Source: Pyropia yezoensis
Taxonomy: Eukaryota > Rhodophyta > Bangiophyceae > Bangiales > Bangiaceae
Assembly: GCA_009829735.1 (NCBI GenBank)
Contig: CM020620.1
Location: 19,442,020 to 19,506,019, forward strand
Reading direction: 5' to 3'
Length of the DNA: 64,000 nucleotides
Of the stretch, positions 20,954 to 30,850 are shown piece by piece. The notes beneath the pieces were generated by a model that was given only the letters and a program-made list of their open reading frames with translations, searched no databases and had not been told where the DNA came from. Each line of letters starts with the position of its first letter. Position 1 is the first letter of the stretch. A program made the position numbers and the translations under genes.

Positions 20954-23900
20954 CTAGATACAGGCTCCGTCATCTTGCTCAGACCCGTCCCTCACAACTG
21001 CAGCCAACATTGCCACGCGCACAGCAAACGCGTCACACGACAAGACCTTCGCTTCTACCCCTCGCGCCTCATGCCACAAAAAAGAAAATGCGAACGGCCC
21101 ACAGCTCGTGCTGTCCGTTTGAGACGGCGCTTTGACCCGCCGTGTCGTCCACGCTTTCTTCTTGACAGGCGGAACAACCCCGACAATGCTTGTTGAAGCA
21201 GGCCCTTTGGCCGTGCTGCCTTCCGCTGCTCGGTTGTCTGGGTTGTCTTCGCCTGCACCGGCGATCTCGCCGACGTCCTTGGGCTTGTTTAAGTCTGCTG
21301 CCGTATCCGCGTGGGCACGCTGCGTGGCGCCGGCCGGCACGTCCTTGTCGCCCGGCTGCTCACCAGCGGTGGGCTTTCCGACAGCACCCGGCTCGTCCAC
21401 GTCGGCGATCTTCACGGCACCGCCCTCTAGGTCATCGTTGGCAGGCACAATGGCAGTGTCGCCATCGCCAACGGCAGGTGCCTCGTCTGCATCGGCGCCG
21501 CTGATGGCGCCGGTCACCGTGTCTCCCTCAGCAGTGTTGGCAGGCGCTGTGGACCCCTTGCCAGCTTCGGGTGCCCCGGCCGCTTCAGCGCCATTGGCCT
21601 CGCTGGCAGCCACTGGCACACCACCGCCCGAAATGTTGGCGACCACCGCCGACACGTCCTTGGCAGAATCTGCCGGGGCGTCCACCAGCGCGTCACTTTT
21701 GGCCGTCTCAACTGCGTCCGCAGCAATGGCCTCACTGACAGTTGGTACAGACGCAACGGCCGCATCAGGCAACACGGCTTCGCCCGCCAGCTCATCTTCT
21801 TCCGCCAGCTCGTGGAGACTCTTTCCAAACAGCTGCATCTGCTTGCATGCGGCCTGCACCTTCTTCTTCAACTGCGAGAAGTGCGAACCCGAGTCATACA
21901 GCCAAACGGTTTTACTGGGTACGTGCACGCCCAGCGTAACCCAGTGCGCGTTGTCCACATTGCAAACGCCCATCATCGTCGTGGCCCTACCGGCCGCCTT
22001 GTACTCCTTCTCCGACATAGCCACGATCCCAACGTCGTTCACGGTAGAGACCAACTCAGAAAAGAAGCTGCAGTGCAACACGCAGAAGTCCTTCGGCCGG
22101 TTGGCCACACACCAGCGTGCCAAGATGACGGAGTTGACCGTGATGATGTCATCCGTCATGCACACGTCTTGGCAGTTGCTCACGAGCAGGTGAGCAGGCA
22201 GGACCACCCCTTGGTCAGCGCCCAAAGCAGTTGGTGAAGTCAAGCGCCAGAGCGTACTGGTAGGGTGGCTGCCCAGCAGCGCCGTCACAATCTCGCTTGC
22301 AAGGGCCGCATTGGTCGAGTGTCCGCCTCCAGAGAAGTCAGGAACACGCACGCTAGCATACCCGGCCACGTCTCTCAGCCACTCAACGGACGCACGGAAC
22401 ACCTGCACGCGCATGGAAGCCGTGTGCAAGTCGACCATGCATTGAAGGGCGGACGATGTGAGGTTGACTTCCCCGACGTTGCCGCCCGCCGCTATCTTGA
22501 CGTACAAACAAGGCTGCTGCTGAAGATCGACGTTCACAGAGCCACGAACTGCGTCCATCTTGGCCATCAAAGCCTTGCGCGCCCGTCGCACAACACCCTC
22601 ACCAAACACCGTTGTGACGTCCTTCTGCTTCTCGAGGATGACGTCCCACTCCGCATTGGATGCAGTGAGCACCTCAAACTCTGGTTCTCGCGAGTCCAGT
22701 TCCAGTGGCGGCCAGTTGGTTGCCAGCGTGCCGTAGGTGTGGCTGGCTAGCATCTCTGCTTCTACAAACACGGAACAGCTCGTGCCCTCAGACCGAGGCT
22801 CCATGTTGGGTGCCCTGAACTCAGCCGCCAGCACATCGCTGCGGGTCGTCAGCGCCGTTCGAGCACGCTTCTTCGGAGTGTCCGCCGTCCCTGCAGCTCC
22901 GCTGCGCTTGAGGTTGCGAGTGACCGCTCTCAGCGCCTTCTTTGCCGCCTCAGCCGCCTGATGAGCTGCCGCAGCACGCTGACTGGAGACGCCGGAGGCG
23001 CGGCGAGCTGCCAGCCTTGCCGCTACGGCGGCACTGACACCTTCGTTGCTCTTCGCGCCGATAGCTCTCGGCGAGGCAGCCGCGGACAGATCGGACGGAG
23101 TCTCAGACGGTGGTTGGTCCTGGCCCTTTCCCCGCTCCCCCGAGAACCCTTCTCGCGCGAGCACATCTGTGACAGTCAATGACTTGGGCGCGCTCTCATC
23201 AAGCGGTGCGTGCAGCTCCGTACGCGCGACGCCGTGCTCAGCGAGCTTCTTGTCGACGACAGTCTCCACGATCGCCTTCTCCTTGTTGAACAACAGCAAC
23301 AAGGCGGCAACGACCTCACAGATGTCCGTCTGATGCGCCCTGCCGGGGGTGACCTCATTGAGGATGATGTAGTCACAGTCGACCTTGTTGCCCGCATCTC
23401 GTCGCCTTTCGCTGGGCGGGTTGTGGCGCCGCTGCACCTCAACAGGATATGGCTGCGGCAGCAGCCTATCGCCGGACCTGCCGCGTCGCCCTTTCTTGAC
23501 TGCCGCCGATTGTTCATCACCGTTGGCGTTGCGACTGTCCCGGACGAGGGGCCACCACACAAGAACGCCCTGGAGGGCAGCCTTACTCGGCAAGCCGTTG
23601 AAAGCAACAAGCGCAAGAAGCACCGCCGCCAGCGTCGACCGCAGGATGCCCACCCAGCCGCCCTTGACCGCCTTAAACAGGTCCTCTACAGCTTCATTCG
23701 CCTCCTCGGATGGTACATGCACGTCCGGAGGCGCAAAGCCAACACCGGCAGCATCAAACGCGTCAGCGCCTGCCGCGGTTGACGCCGACGGAGAGCGTGG
23801 CGGACTGCCGGTCTCATTGGATCCGTTTCCGGCGACCGGATCCTCTGCCTCCACGACCTTCTTCTCGTTGGGCCCATGCGGCACTTCCGCATTCTTCTCG

Positions 23901-24679
23901 GAGGGAGAGTCGCCCACGCCGGGACCGTCTGCCGCCGCATGAGCGGAGACGACATTGGGCGGAGGGAGCCCTCGGGGGAGATCGCCGGGTACGACAGGCT
24001 TGGCGACAGTCTCAATGCCGTCCGATGCGGGTGGTGGCGCGGCTTGCACCGCCAGATTCGCTGGGCCACCGACGGGTGCACGCAGCGACCGCACCAACGA
24101 GTTGCGAAACAGCGCCGACGTCATGACCATTGATGCCTCGCTGTGCAGGTGCGTGTACACCGTCTTGATCACGCGCTTGGCCTCGGCGCTTGCCATAAGG
24201 GCCGCGTCGTACACCACCACAAAAAAAGACTCCCCGGTGCGCTGCGACACGCCCGACACATGGAAGTGGCAGCTCAGCTGCGGGCACCGGGCCTCAAGCT
24301 GGTGCAGGAGTTTGAACAGGTCAGATACGATGTCGGCCACGTCCTCCTTGACAGCCGCAATGCCCAATAGAACCTTGATGAGCTCTCTCAGCTGCTCCAT
24401 CTGCTCCAGGTCATCCGCTGCTTGCCCCATGATGACGGCGGCGGCTGGTACAGCCCCCCCACACGGCCCACCTCCACTGATGAAAAATTGTGGCTGGCAA
24501 CACCCCAGAGATCGTCCCAGCCACGAGCGCGGCCGCCGCCCCGCCGCCCCCCCAACAAGGTCAACCAGTCCCACGCGACGTGCCGCGAGCGTCGCTGCAG
24601 CCGTCGGGTCCCGCCCTTCCGCAACAGCAAAGCCGTTCGCCGATGAAGAGAATGCGACCGAAGCAGCTATGGGCGCCAC
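20954..24679 (-). CDS. Ulp1/SENP-like C48 cysteine protease with large internal insertion
   Basis: An uninterrupted 1241-codon frame. The C-terminal third carries the Ulp1-type catalytic set: His912 in NVDNAHW, Asp929 in WLYDSG, a Gln in APSQTD for the oxyanion hole, and Cys1193 in TSCGPF. Known members remove SUMO or related modifiers. Here Asp and Cys are 264 residues apart, about 200 more than usual, because of an Ala/Glu/Asp/Pro-rich low-complexity insertion. The N-terminal region has a helical segment (about residues 85-130), then long disordered linkers, and a hydrophobic segment near residue 340-370. The start is uncertain: Met84 (24430) is an equally good candidate and begins the better-structured part. 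C48 domains also occur in Mutator-type transposons, but I see no transposase or terminal inverted repeats. SUMO-specificity is not shown. Confidence 0.75.
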   Translation of the reverse strand: MAPIAASVAFSSSANGFAVAEGRDPTAAATLAARRVGLVDLVGGAAGRRPRSWLGRSLGCCQPQFFISGGGPCGGAVPAAAVIMGQAADDLEQMEQLRELIKVLLGIAAVKEDVADIVSDLFKLLHQLEARCPQLSCHFHVSGVSQRTGESFFVVVYDAALMASAEAKRVIKTVYTHLHSEASMVMTSALFRNSLVRSLRAPVGGPANLAVQAAPPPASDGIETVAKPVVPGDLPRGLPPPNVVSAHAAADGPGVGDSPSEKNAEVPHGPNEKKVVEAEDPVAGNGSNETGSPPRSPSASTAAGADAFDAAGVGFAPPDVHVPSEEANEAVEDLFKAVKGGWVGILRSTLAAVLLALVAFNGLPSKAALQGVLVWWPLVRDSRNANGDEQSAAVKKGRRGRSGDRLLPQPYPVEVQRRHNPPSERRRDAGNKVDCDYIILNEVTPGRAHQTDICEVVAALLLLFNKEKAIVETVVDKKLAEHGVARTELHAPLDESAPKSLTVTDVLAREGFSGERGKGQDQPPSETPSDLSAAASPRAIGAKSNEGVSAAVAARLAARRASGVSSQRAAAAHQAAEAAKKALRAVTRNLKRSGAAGTADTPKKRARTALTTRSDVLAAEFRAPNMEPRSEGTSCSVFVEAEMLASHTYGTLATNWPPLELDSREPEFEVLTASNAEWDVILEKQKDVTTVFGEGVVRRARKALMAKMDAVRGSVNVDLQQQPCLYVKIAAGGNVGEVNLTSSALQCMVDLHTASMRVQVFRASVEWLRDVAGYASVRVPDFSGGGHSTNAALASEIVTALLGSHPTSTLWRLTSPTALGADQGVVLPAHLLVSNCQDVCMTDDIITVNSVILARWCVANRPKDFCVLHCSFFSELVSTVNDVGIVAMSEKEYKAAGRATTMMGVCNVDNAHWVTLGVHVPSKTVWLYDSGSHFSQLKKKVQAACKQMQLFGKSLHELAEEDELAGEAVLPDAAVASVPTVSEAIAADAVETAKSDALVDAPADSAKDVSAVVANISGGGVPVAASEANGAEAAGAPEAGKGSTAPANTAEGDTVTGAISGADADEAPAVGDGDTAIVPANDDLEGGAVKIADVDEPGAVGKPTAGEQPGDKDVPAGATQRAHADTAADLNKPKDVGEIAGAGEDNPDNRAAEGSTAKGPASTSIVGVVPPVKKKAWTTRRVKAPSQTDSTSCGPFAFSFLWHEARGVEAKVLSCDAFAVRVAMLAAVVRDGSEQDDGACI

Positions 24680-25734
24680 TGCTCCACCCTCCGCCCCAGC
24701 CAGGAGCGGTTCGCCCCGTCGTCACCTGCCCGCCTCCGTCGTGGCGGCAAGTGGGGTACCGCAGTGCGGCGCGACGGTGCGAGTCGGCGTCAATGGCGCC
24801 ACCTCCAGCAGTAGCAATAGAGGGACACCCCCGGCAGCCGCGTCGCGCACCGATCACCCTGCCCCTTGACCATGATGGTGGTGGCGGAAGCGCCGCTCAC
24901 CACGATCCGTAGCGTGCCGCACAATCACGAGCCGCGCGCGCACTGTCGCGGCGGGGACGCGATCTGCCCAGCAAGGAAACCCCAGGAGCGGTCCAGGGTA
25001 TACCCTGGTCCCGACCCCAGAGGCGGGAAACCCCGCTCCAAAGCAGAATGCCGGACCAAATTATTTCCTAAAAGGGGTCGGCCCGGCCGGAGGCCGGGCC
25101 GTGGCCGGACCGCGGCTGCCTGGCGCACCGTGTGGCTGAGTCCTGCGTTGACGGATTCGGGGCGTCTCTTCCTGCATGCACAAACGAGCCCCCCCCCCAT
25201 CGTCTTCCTCCCCTGGACTCAAGGTCCGCCGTGGGTGCACTCCCCAGTCCCACTCTCCCATTCAGCCGCTGCATACCACTCGCACCACCCGCGGTAGTCC
25301 ACCCCCCAGCCACATCACCCTCCGCATTCTGCGCCCTTCCCTACAAGAGCAGATGACGGCAATGCAGTCCGGGTGCGGTACTGACCGTGGACGAGTCGGT
25401 GCGGGGGTGGCTGGTCAGGCAGCCGCAGCAGGGCCCCGACTGTTTCTCAGCGGCAGCAGGGACGCCCTCTGCATCCCATTGGCCTCACGGGTCCAGCGCA
25501 CAGAACTGTGAGGGCAGTCCCCGCTGGAGCACTTACCCTCCAGAGGAGCTGCTCCCCCTCCCCTGCTGATGGCTGTCCACCCTGCCCATAACACGCACGC
25601 CCAGAGCAAACGTGGTCGACCCCAACACCAGCCAGCGTTGACAAAGGCAGGAAAGGACAAGAACAATTACAAGGCGACCCGCAAAAGACAAGTGAACAAC
25701 CAAGAAACAAAACGCAACAAGCGTGGCGGCCGGC
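24680..25734. other. Intergenic stretch
   Basis: This lies between the start of the C48 protease gene and the stop of the WLM protease gene, both on the minus strand, so it should hold the promoter of the former and the 3' UTR of the latter. I see no convincing gene. Confidence 0.45.
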
Positions 25735-27830
25735 TCAGCCCCGCGCCAGCGCCGCCGCCTCCACCTCCACCTTGCCCATCCAGAGCAGCGCCGCGTCGGG
25801 CCGCCCACACACCCACCACCCCCCCTCCTCGCGAAAGCCCACCGCCGCCAGCACCGCCGCCGCGCCCGCCCAACGGCCGGCGCGCTCCCAAAACGCGCCC
25901 GCCGCGCCCGCCCGCACCCGCCGGTGGCGCTCCCCCACGGGGCCCGCCGGCGACCGCAGCGCGTTGGTCACCACAGCGTGGAGGGTGTCCAGCGCAACGT
26001 CCGCGGCCGACGGGGGAGGGTCCGCGTCGGCCGCACCCGCGGGGGCCGTCTCGCGACCTGCCGCCGGCGCGCCGCCGCCGACAGGCCTCGCCGCCGACGC
26101 GGCCGCGACGAGTTGTGACAGCCCCGAGCGCAGGGCGGGTAGCTCAGCGAGCGGCGCTCCCCCTGTCGGCCCATCACTCCCACCTTTGACACTGCCAATG
26201 GGTCCACCCCCGCCGCTTCCACGACCCGGTGCGTTCAGCAGCCACGTGACGGCAGCAGACGGAGTGGCGGGCGGGTTGACTGCCCGCAGCGCCAGGCGTG
26301 CCAAGCGCGCGGGGAAGCCCATTGCCACAACCGTTGCCACGTCGGGGGGAAGAGCAGGGGTCGCAGGCACAAGGGGGGGGGGTGCGAGGGCGGGAGAGGC
26401 AGCGCCGCTCCCCACCTCGGGGCGTACACCCAACGGTGAAGAAGCCTTAGCAGAGTCTTCTACAGGTGAAGTCGGCACGGGTGTATGGGCGACGACGGGA
26501 AGGGAACCACGCGCCACTGGTGGATCATGCGACGACGACGGAGCCTCATTGGCCGGCTCGCCAACACTGGGGGGGCCGTCGTGGCAATGCTCGCAGGCGC
26601 CCGCCCGTGCTCCCACCGCCGCCACGCCCCCCGGGTCAATCACCATGTCTGCCACTGGCAAAAGAGGTGGCTCACGCTCCTGTTGCACTTCGGGGGACAC
26701 GCTCAGGTTGGCCACCGCCGCCGTTGTCGCCGCGGCCGCCGACGCTGCCGCTGACGTCGCTGATGCCGCTGCTGCCGCTGCTGCCGCTGCCGCTGCCTCG
26801 GCCCGAGCGGCGGCCGCCGCGGCCACCCCCCCCCCCCCCCACCAAGCCGCCGCGGGGCCTCGCCCCCCCCCGCAGCCACCAACGGGGCAGGCGCGTACTC
26901 CCCCCCCCCGTCGAGGCGGCGCCCCCCCCTCCTGGCCGCGTTCACCGCGCCGCCCTCGCGTGAAATTTCCGACATGAGCGCGTAGAAGCGGGCGTCATGG
27001 TCAGACCACACGTTGTGTGTGAGTTCGTGCCAGAGCACTTCGAGGACCTTCCACCGCGACCGCAGGCCGGCGCCATCGTCAGTGCGGAGGCGGAGGCGAA
27101 TCTCCTGCCCCGCGTTCACGTTGAAGCCCAGCACACACACGGGGTCGATGCCCACCTTGCCCGACGCGGGCATCTCGCAGAGGCGGCCGACGCGCCACGA
27201 CCGGGCGCGCATGACGGCCAGGACGCCCGCGTCGGTGGCGAGGGAGGTGAGGAGCGCCCTCGCCGCGTCGGCGCCCGGCAGAGGCAGCACCTCGACGGCG
27301 CCAAAGCCATAGGCCGACGGCGACAGGCCGCTGCCCGTGCGTGCGGGGGTCGCAGCGGGGATACGCGGCCGCCCCCCGCGTGTGAGTGGCGAGCGGTCAT
27401 GGCCGACGCCGTCGCCCAGCGGTCGCAGCCGCCGGTCAGGGGCGGCCGCCACCGCCGCGGTCAACGCCGACAGGTCGGCCGACGGGGGAGCCAGCACAAG
27501 CACCACCGCAGGGGGGGTGGCGTCAGTTGGGACTCCCGAGGCCTTGAGGGTGGCCATCCGTGTCGCCCCGTTGGGGCGGCCGTCGCCCCCCTCCACATCG
27601 CCGCCATTGCCACCACCGACGGCGCAGTTGCCACCACCACCGCCACCACCGCAGTCTCCGTCGCCGCCCGGCAGCTGTCGTCCCGCGTGCAGCAGGCGCA
27701 TGGCCGACGGGGTGATGGCGTGGCCGGTCAGTGCTGCGACGCGCAGCCGAAGGTCCGCCAGCGTGGTCGCCCCGTCCACGCCATCGAGCGGGTAGGCGCC
27801 GCCGCGCCAGTGTATCTCCAAAGCGCCCAT
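25735..27830 (-). CDS. UBL-WLM-UBA-PUB zinc metalloprotease, frame broken at a C15 tract
   Basis: Starting at the ATG 27830-27828 the protein has a ubiquitin-like domain (residues ~1-115, with a Gly-rich loop inserted at ~54-85), then a WLM domain (about 188-295) with the zinc site HELTH (268-272) and third ligand His278. After a Gly-rich linker the frame meets 15 C in a row (26826-26840). The continuation lies in another frame (26826-25735) and encodes an Ala-rich linker, a UBA domain (VVAMGFPARLARLALRAV) and a C-terminal PUB domain (HRRVRAGAAGAFWER, GFREEGG). WLM proteins (Wss1/SPRTN relatives) cleave DNA-protein crosslinks or SUMO/ubiquitin conjugates; PUB domains bind Cdc48/p97. The frame break sits exactly in the homopolymer, so I favour one gene with a length error or slippery tract over two genes. 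Confidence 0.82.
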
Positions 27831-29620
27831 GGTCGCTGGGAAGGATAGGGCAAGAGACCAACACAGGGACCCACGGCTTGGGTGGCGAGGAAGACAGGGG
27901 AAGGAAGTGGGGGGGAGGGGAGAAAGACAGAGGGGTGAGCCACAGCGCTGCTCTGGGTCAAGGTCTTGAGGAGACCATTGGCCGCCCGTGTGTGCAGAAA
28001 CGAAACAGGCAGAGGGAACGGCCACGGGGAGGCGGCTGGGTGTGCTAAGGCGCTGTGGAGGTTACCGTGCTGGCCTGGGGATGGAGGGCGCAGTATGTAG
28101 GTACTGAAGGCATGATACGATGGAAAGACGGACAGCAATGACCAGTAGTAGCCCCCCTCACGTCTCTGCTCCTCAGTCCCATGCAGAGGGCAACCCCCTC
28201 TCGTATCACCACTCCTGCACATGGATATGTACATACGTACATTTGTATACATACGCTACTCTTGACCCTTTTGTTCGCCGCGCCACAACTGCAGTGTCCC
28301 GCTCCTGCTCATGGCCGTCGTACCCAGGTATACCCCACCGTCCTCGTCGGCCTCAGCCTCTGGACAGGATCCCAGACAAAGGAGGCCTGTATCGGAGAAT
28401 GGCTACCGCAGGGGCTGGTGGCTGGGCTGGGAGCGGGGAGGAGCGGGGGGGGATAACGAGGAGGGGAGAACGCGAAGGCGCGTCGTTAGAGTGGTTTCCA
28501 ACTCGCCCAAAGACGCGGGTGAGTGTCCGTGGCGTAGGGGATGGTCGGAATCTTATGTACACATATGTATGGAGGTCATCGAGAAACGCGACGCGGTGTG
28601 GAAAGTGCCAATGGGCCACCACCCTCTGCGCAAAGCGAGGCGTGGGGCACGCGGCGGCCGCTCTCCGCCGCGCCGGCTACTGGCCCAGGGGGGAGCTGGT
28701 GCAACTCCATGGAAGGAGGCGGACCCGGGACGCCACACCAGCTGGCCTGGGGATGGCTGGCCGTTGTCAGCAACCGGCCCGTCTGGACGGCGTGCCCCCC
28801 CCCCCCCCCTCCACTGCACTGCATGTAAATTGGAACCACGCTTGCCCGATCTCCCCCACCTTTCGTGCCGTCGGCAAAGCGCTGTTCCAGGCCAGCCCAT
28901 GCGGGGAGCTCGCACCGGGGACATCGACCACCCTCCGCTGCCACCGTCGCCGCCCTCGCCGCCGCCGCCGTTGGCCATGCCGTCGAGTGGCCTCCAACTC
29001 CCCTCTGCACCGCCGCCGTCGCTGCGAGGCGCAGTAGTGCGGTCGCACGGGTGACCCCATCAGCGGCGGGCGACCGCAACGCGGCGGCGGCTCGGTGGGC
29101 TGGCGGGGCCGTGGCTCGTCGCGAGCGGTGGCGGGTCCTTGAGGCGCGCTGCAGTCTCGGTGGGCGTGGCGGTCGGGGTGGGTAGGAGGGGGGTGCTGAT
29201 GGGGGACGTGGCAGGACCGCCGCCGCCGCACATCGTGGGACTGGACCCACGTCCGTGACAAGGTTGCCATGCCGCGCGGAGGGCGGGGGGGGGGGGGGGG
29301 GGGGGGGGGGAAGGGGAGGGCGCGAGGAAAGGGAGCCGCGCCACGGCGCTGTGGACGGCCATGGCCGCCCGGTGTGGGCGAGAGCGCGTCGCGCGACGGG
29401 AGTGGTGGCGCCTTGGGGTCCGCGGCATGTCCGCCGTTGGAAGGGGTGGCTGGCGCGCCCGTCTGTGCGCCCAGTGGCCGCACCACCTTGACGGGGGAAG
29501 CGGACGATGGTGCCCCCCCCCCGTCGTGGCGGCGGGTTGTCGCGAAGGACGCGGGGACGGCATTGCCAGCCAGAGGGGTGGCGCTCGTCACGCCCGTTGA
29601 AGCCTGGTGCTGTCGCCGCC
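27831..29620. other. Intergenic stretch, no gene supported
   Basis: This is the probable promoter region of the WLM protease gene, followed by sequence with only overlapping low-complexity frames. A pure G run of about 25 bases lies near 29285-29310. No domain is recognisable in any frame. Confidence 0.45.
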
Positions 29621-29790
29621 GCGGCCCTTGTTGACGGCCGTCGTCATCGCGGCCCTTGTTGACGGACGTCGTCATCGCGGCCCTTGTTGACGGCTGTCGC
29701 CACCGCGGCCCTTGACTTGTTGACGGCTGTCGCCAGCGCGGCCTCTTTGTTGACGGCTGTCGCGGCCACGGCCCTCCTTAACAGCCTGTC
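29621..29790. repeat. 28-bp tandem repeat array
   Basis: GCGGCCCTTGTTGACGG recurs at 29621, 29649, 29677 and 29705 (28-bp period), then in degenerate form near 29737 and 29765. The unit is not a multiple of three. Confidence 0.75.
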
Positions 29791-29944
29791 AAGGTGAGAG
29801 GGAAAGTCGCGCTCTTTGGGGAGGCGCTTGCTCCACCGCTTGGTGGACGTTCTTGTCGAGTTTGGGCAATTCAATATTCAAATAAAACATTCGCAGCTGT
29901 TGTGACGAATGGACGTATATAACGAGCGCCGAGGTGGCGCCGCT

Positions 29945-30030
29945 AGCCACAGCAGCGGCAGCGGCGGCGGCGGCGGCAGCAGCAGCAGCAGCAGTAGCAG
30001 CAGCAGCAACGGCGGCGGTGGTGGCGGGTG
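29945..30030. repeat. GCA/GCG trinucleotide repeat tract
   Basis: An imperfect run of GCG, GCA and GTA triplets that would encode poly-Ala in one frame. It lies outside any gene I can support. Confidence 0.7.
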
Positions 30031-30247
30031 CGGCAGGCGGCTGTGGTGGCATTGAGGCGTGTCATCCATGTCTGCAGTAGCAACGCTCACATCACCCATC
30101 AACTGCATTCCCGAGACCTTTGCGCCACCCTCCTCGCTGCTACACTAAAGTTTTCAGACCGCCATGTCGGCCGCTCTATGCCTATGCCGGGGCGGGTGCA
30201 CCCCAGCTCGAAACCCCAGCTGCCGCCTCCGTGACGGCTCTTTGGGA

Positions 30248-30850
30248 CTACTCCTCCCCAGGCGGCTGCCGATGATTGTCCACCATCCTCAGCGCTACGG
30301 CCAGGCCAAAGTACATCAAGAAGGCCACCCCGCCCAGAACCATCGGTGCGCTACCGAGGATGAATGCAAGGGACATCAGCCGAAGCTGTAGGCAACCCCC
30401 CCTCCGGTGGCAGCCACACCTGCGGGGCTAAGGACACCCCAAACGCGCCCAGAGACAGTAGGAAAGAGCCCCCCAGAAGCGTCCCCCACGCCGGCCGGCG
30501 ACTCACACCCGCCCACCAGACAGGAACTGCCGCTCCCGCCTCCACGGCTACCGCGTGGGGGCCCAGCGCGTGCCACCGACGCGCCACCGCCCCCCCCGAC
30601 ACGCAGGCAGAGCGGAGTGCGTGCATACCGACAACGACCATGTTCCCCCCGAACCACAAGGGCAAGCAACCCCGAGACGCTGGTCAGGGCGCGATCGACG
30701 GGGTGAACCCCCTGGTCAAACGACTGACGGAGGATGGGCACGCTCATCCGGGTGAGAGCAGCGTCAAGCGTAAAGAGGATGGTTGCCAAGTAGAGGAGGG
30801 CCAGGGCAGTGACCACGGACTCTGGAGAGACGTCACCAAAACGTGGATCA
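30248..30850 (-). pseudogene. Candidate multi-pass membrane protein, frame broken or spliced
   Basis: Three minus-strand segments in different frames read as one hydrophobic protein. The first runs from about 30850 (VTALALLYLATILFTLDAAL), the second from about 30675 (LPLWFGGNMVVVGMHALRSA ... LLGGSFLLSLGAFGVSLAPQ), the third from about 30391 to the TAG at 30250-30248 (SLAFILGSAPMVLGGVAFLM). The second and third could be joined by a 34-nt GT-AG intron (GTGTGG...CTACAG), which is very short, or the C-rich tract there has an indel. The first-to-second shift has no obvious splice sites. No family is recognised and no start codon is certain. It could be a decayed gene, a gene with sequence errors, or chance hydrophobic frames. 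Confidence 0.3.

Noticed and set aside
20954..24679. Mutator-like transposon carrying a C48 protease
   Set aside because: No transposase domain, zinc finger or terminal inverted repeats were seen near the gene.
29285..29310. G run as a telomere or origin signal
   Set aside because: It is a plain homopolymer without a repeated telomere unit. Similar runs occur throughout the window.
28767..29675. A 300-codon minus-strand gene spanning the 28-bp repeats
   Set aside because: It consists of repeat and homopolymer-coded residues only, and competing frames of similar length exist on the other strand.
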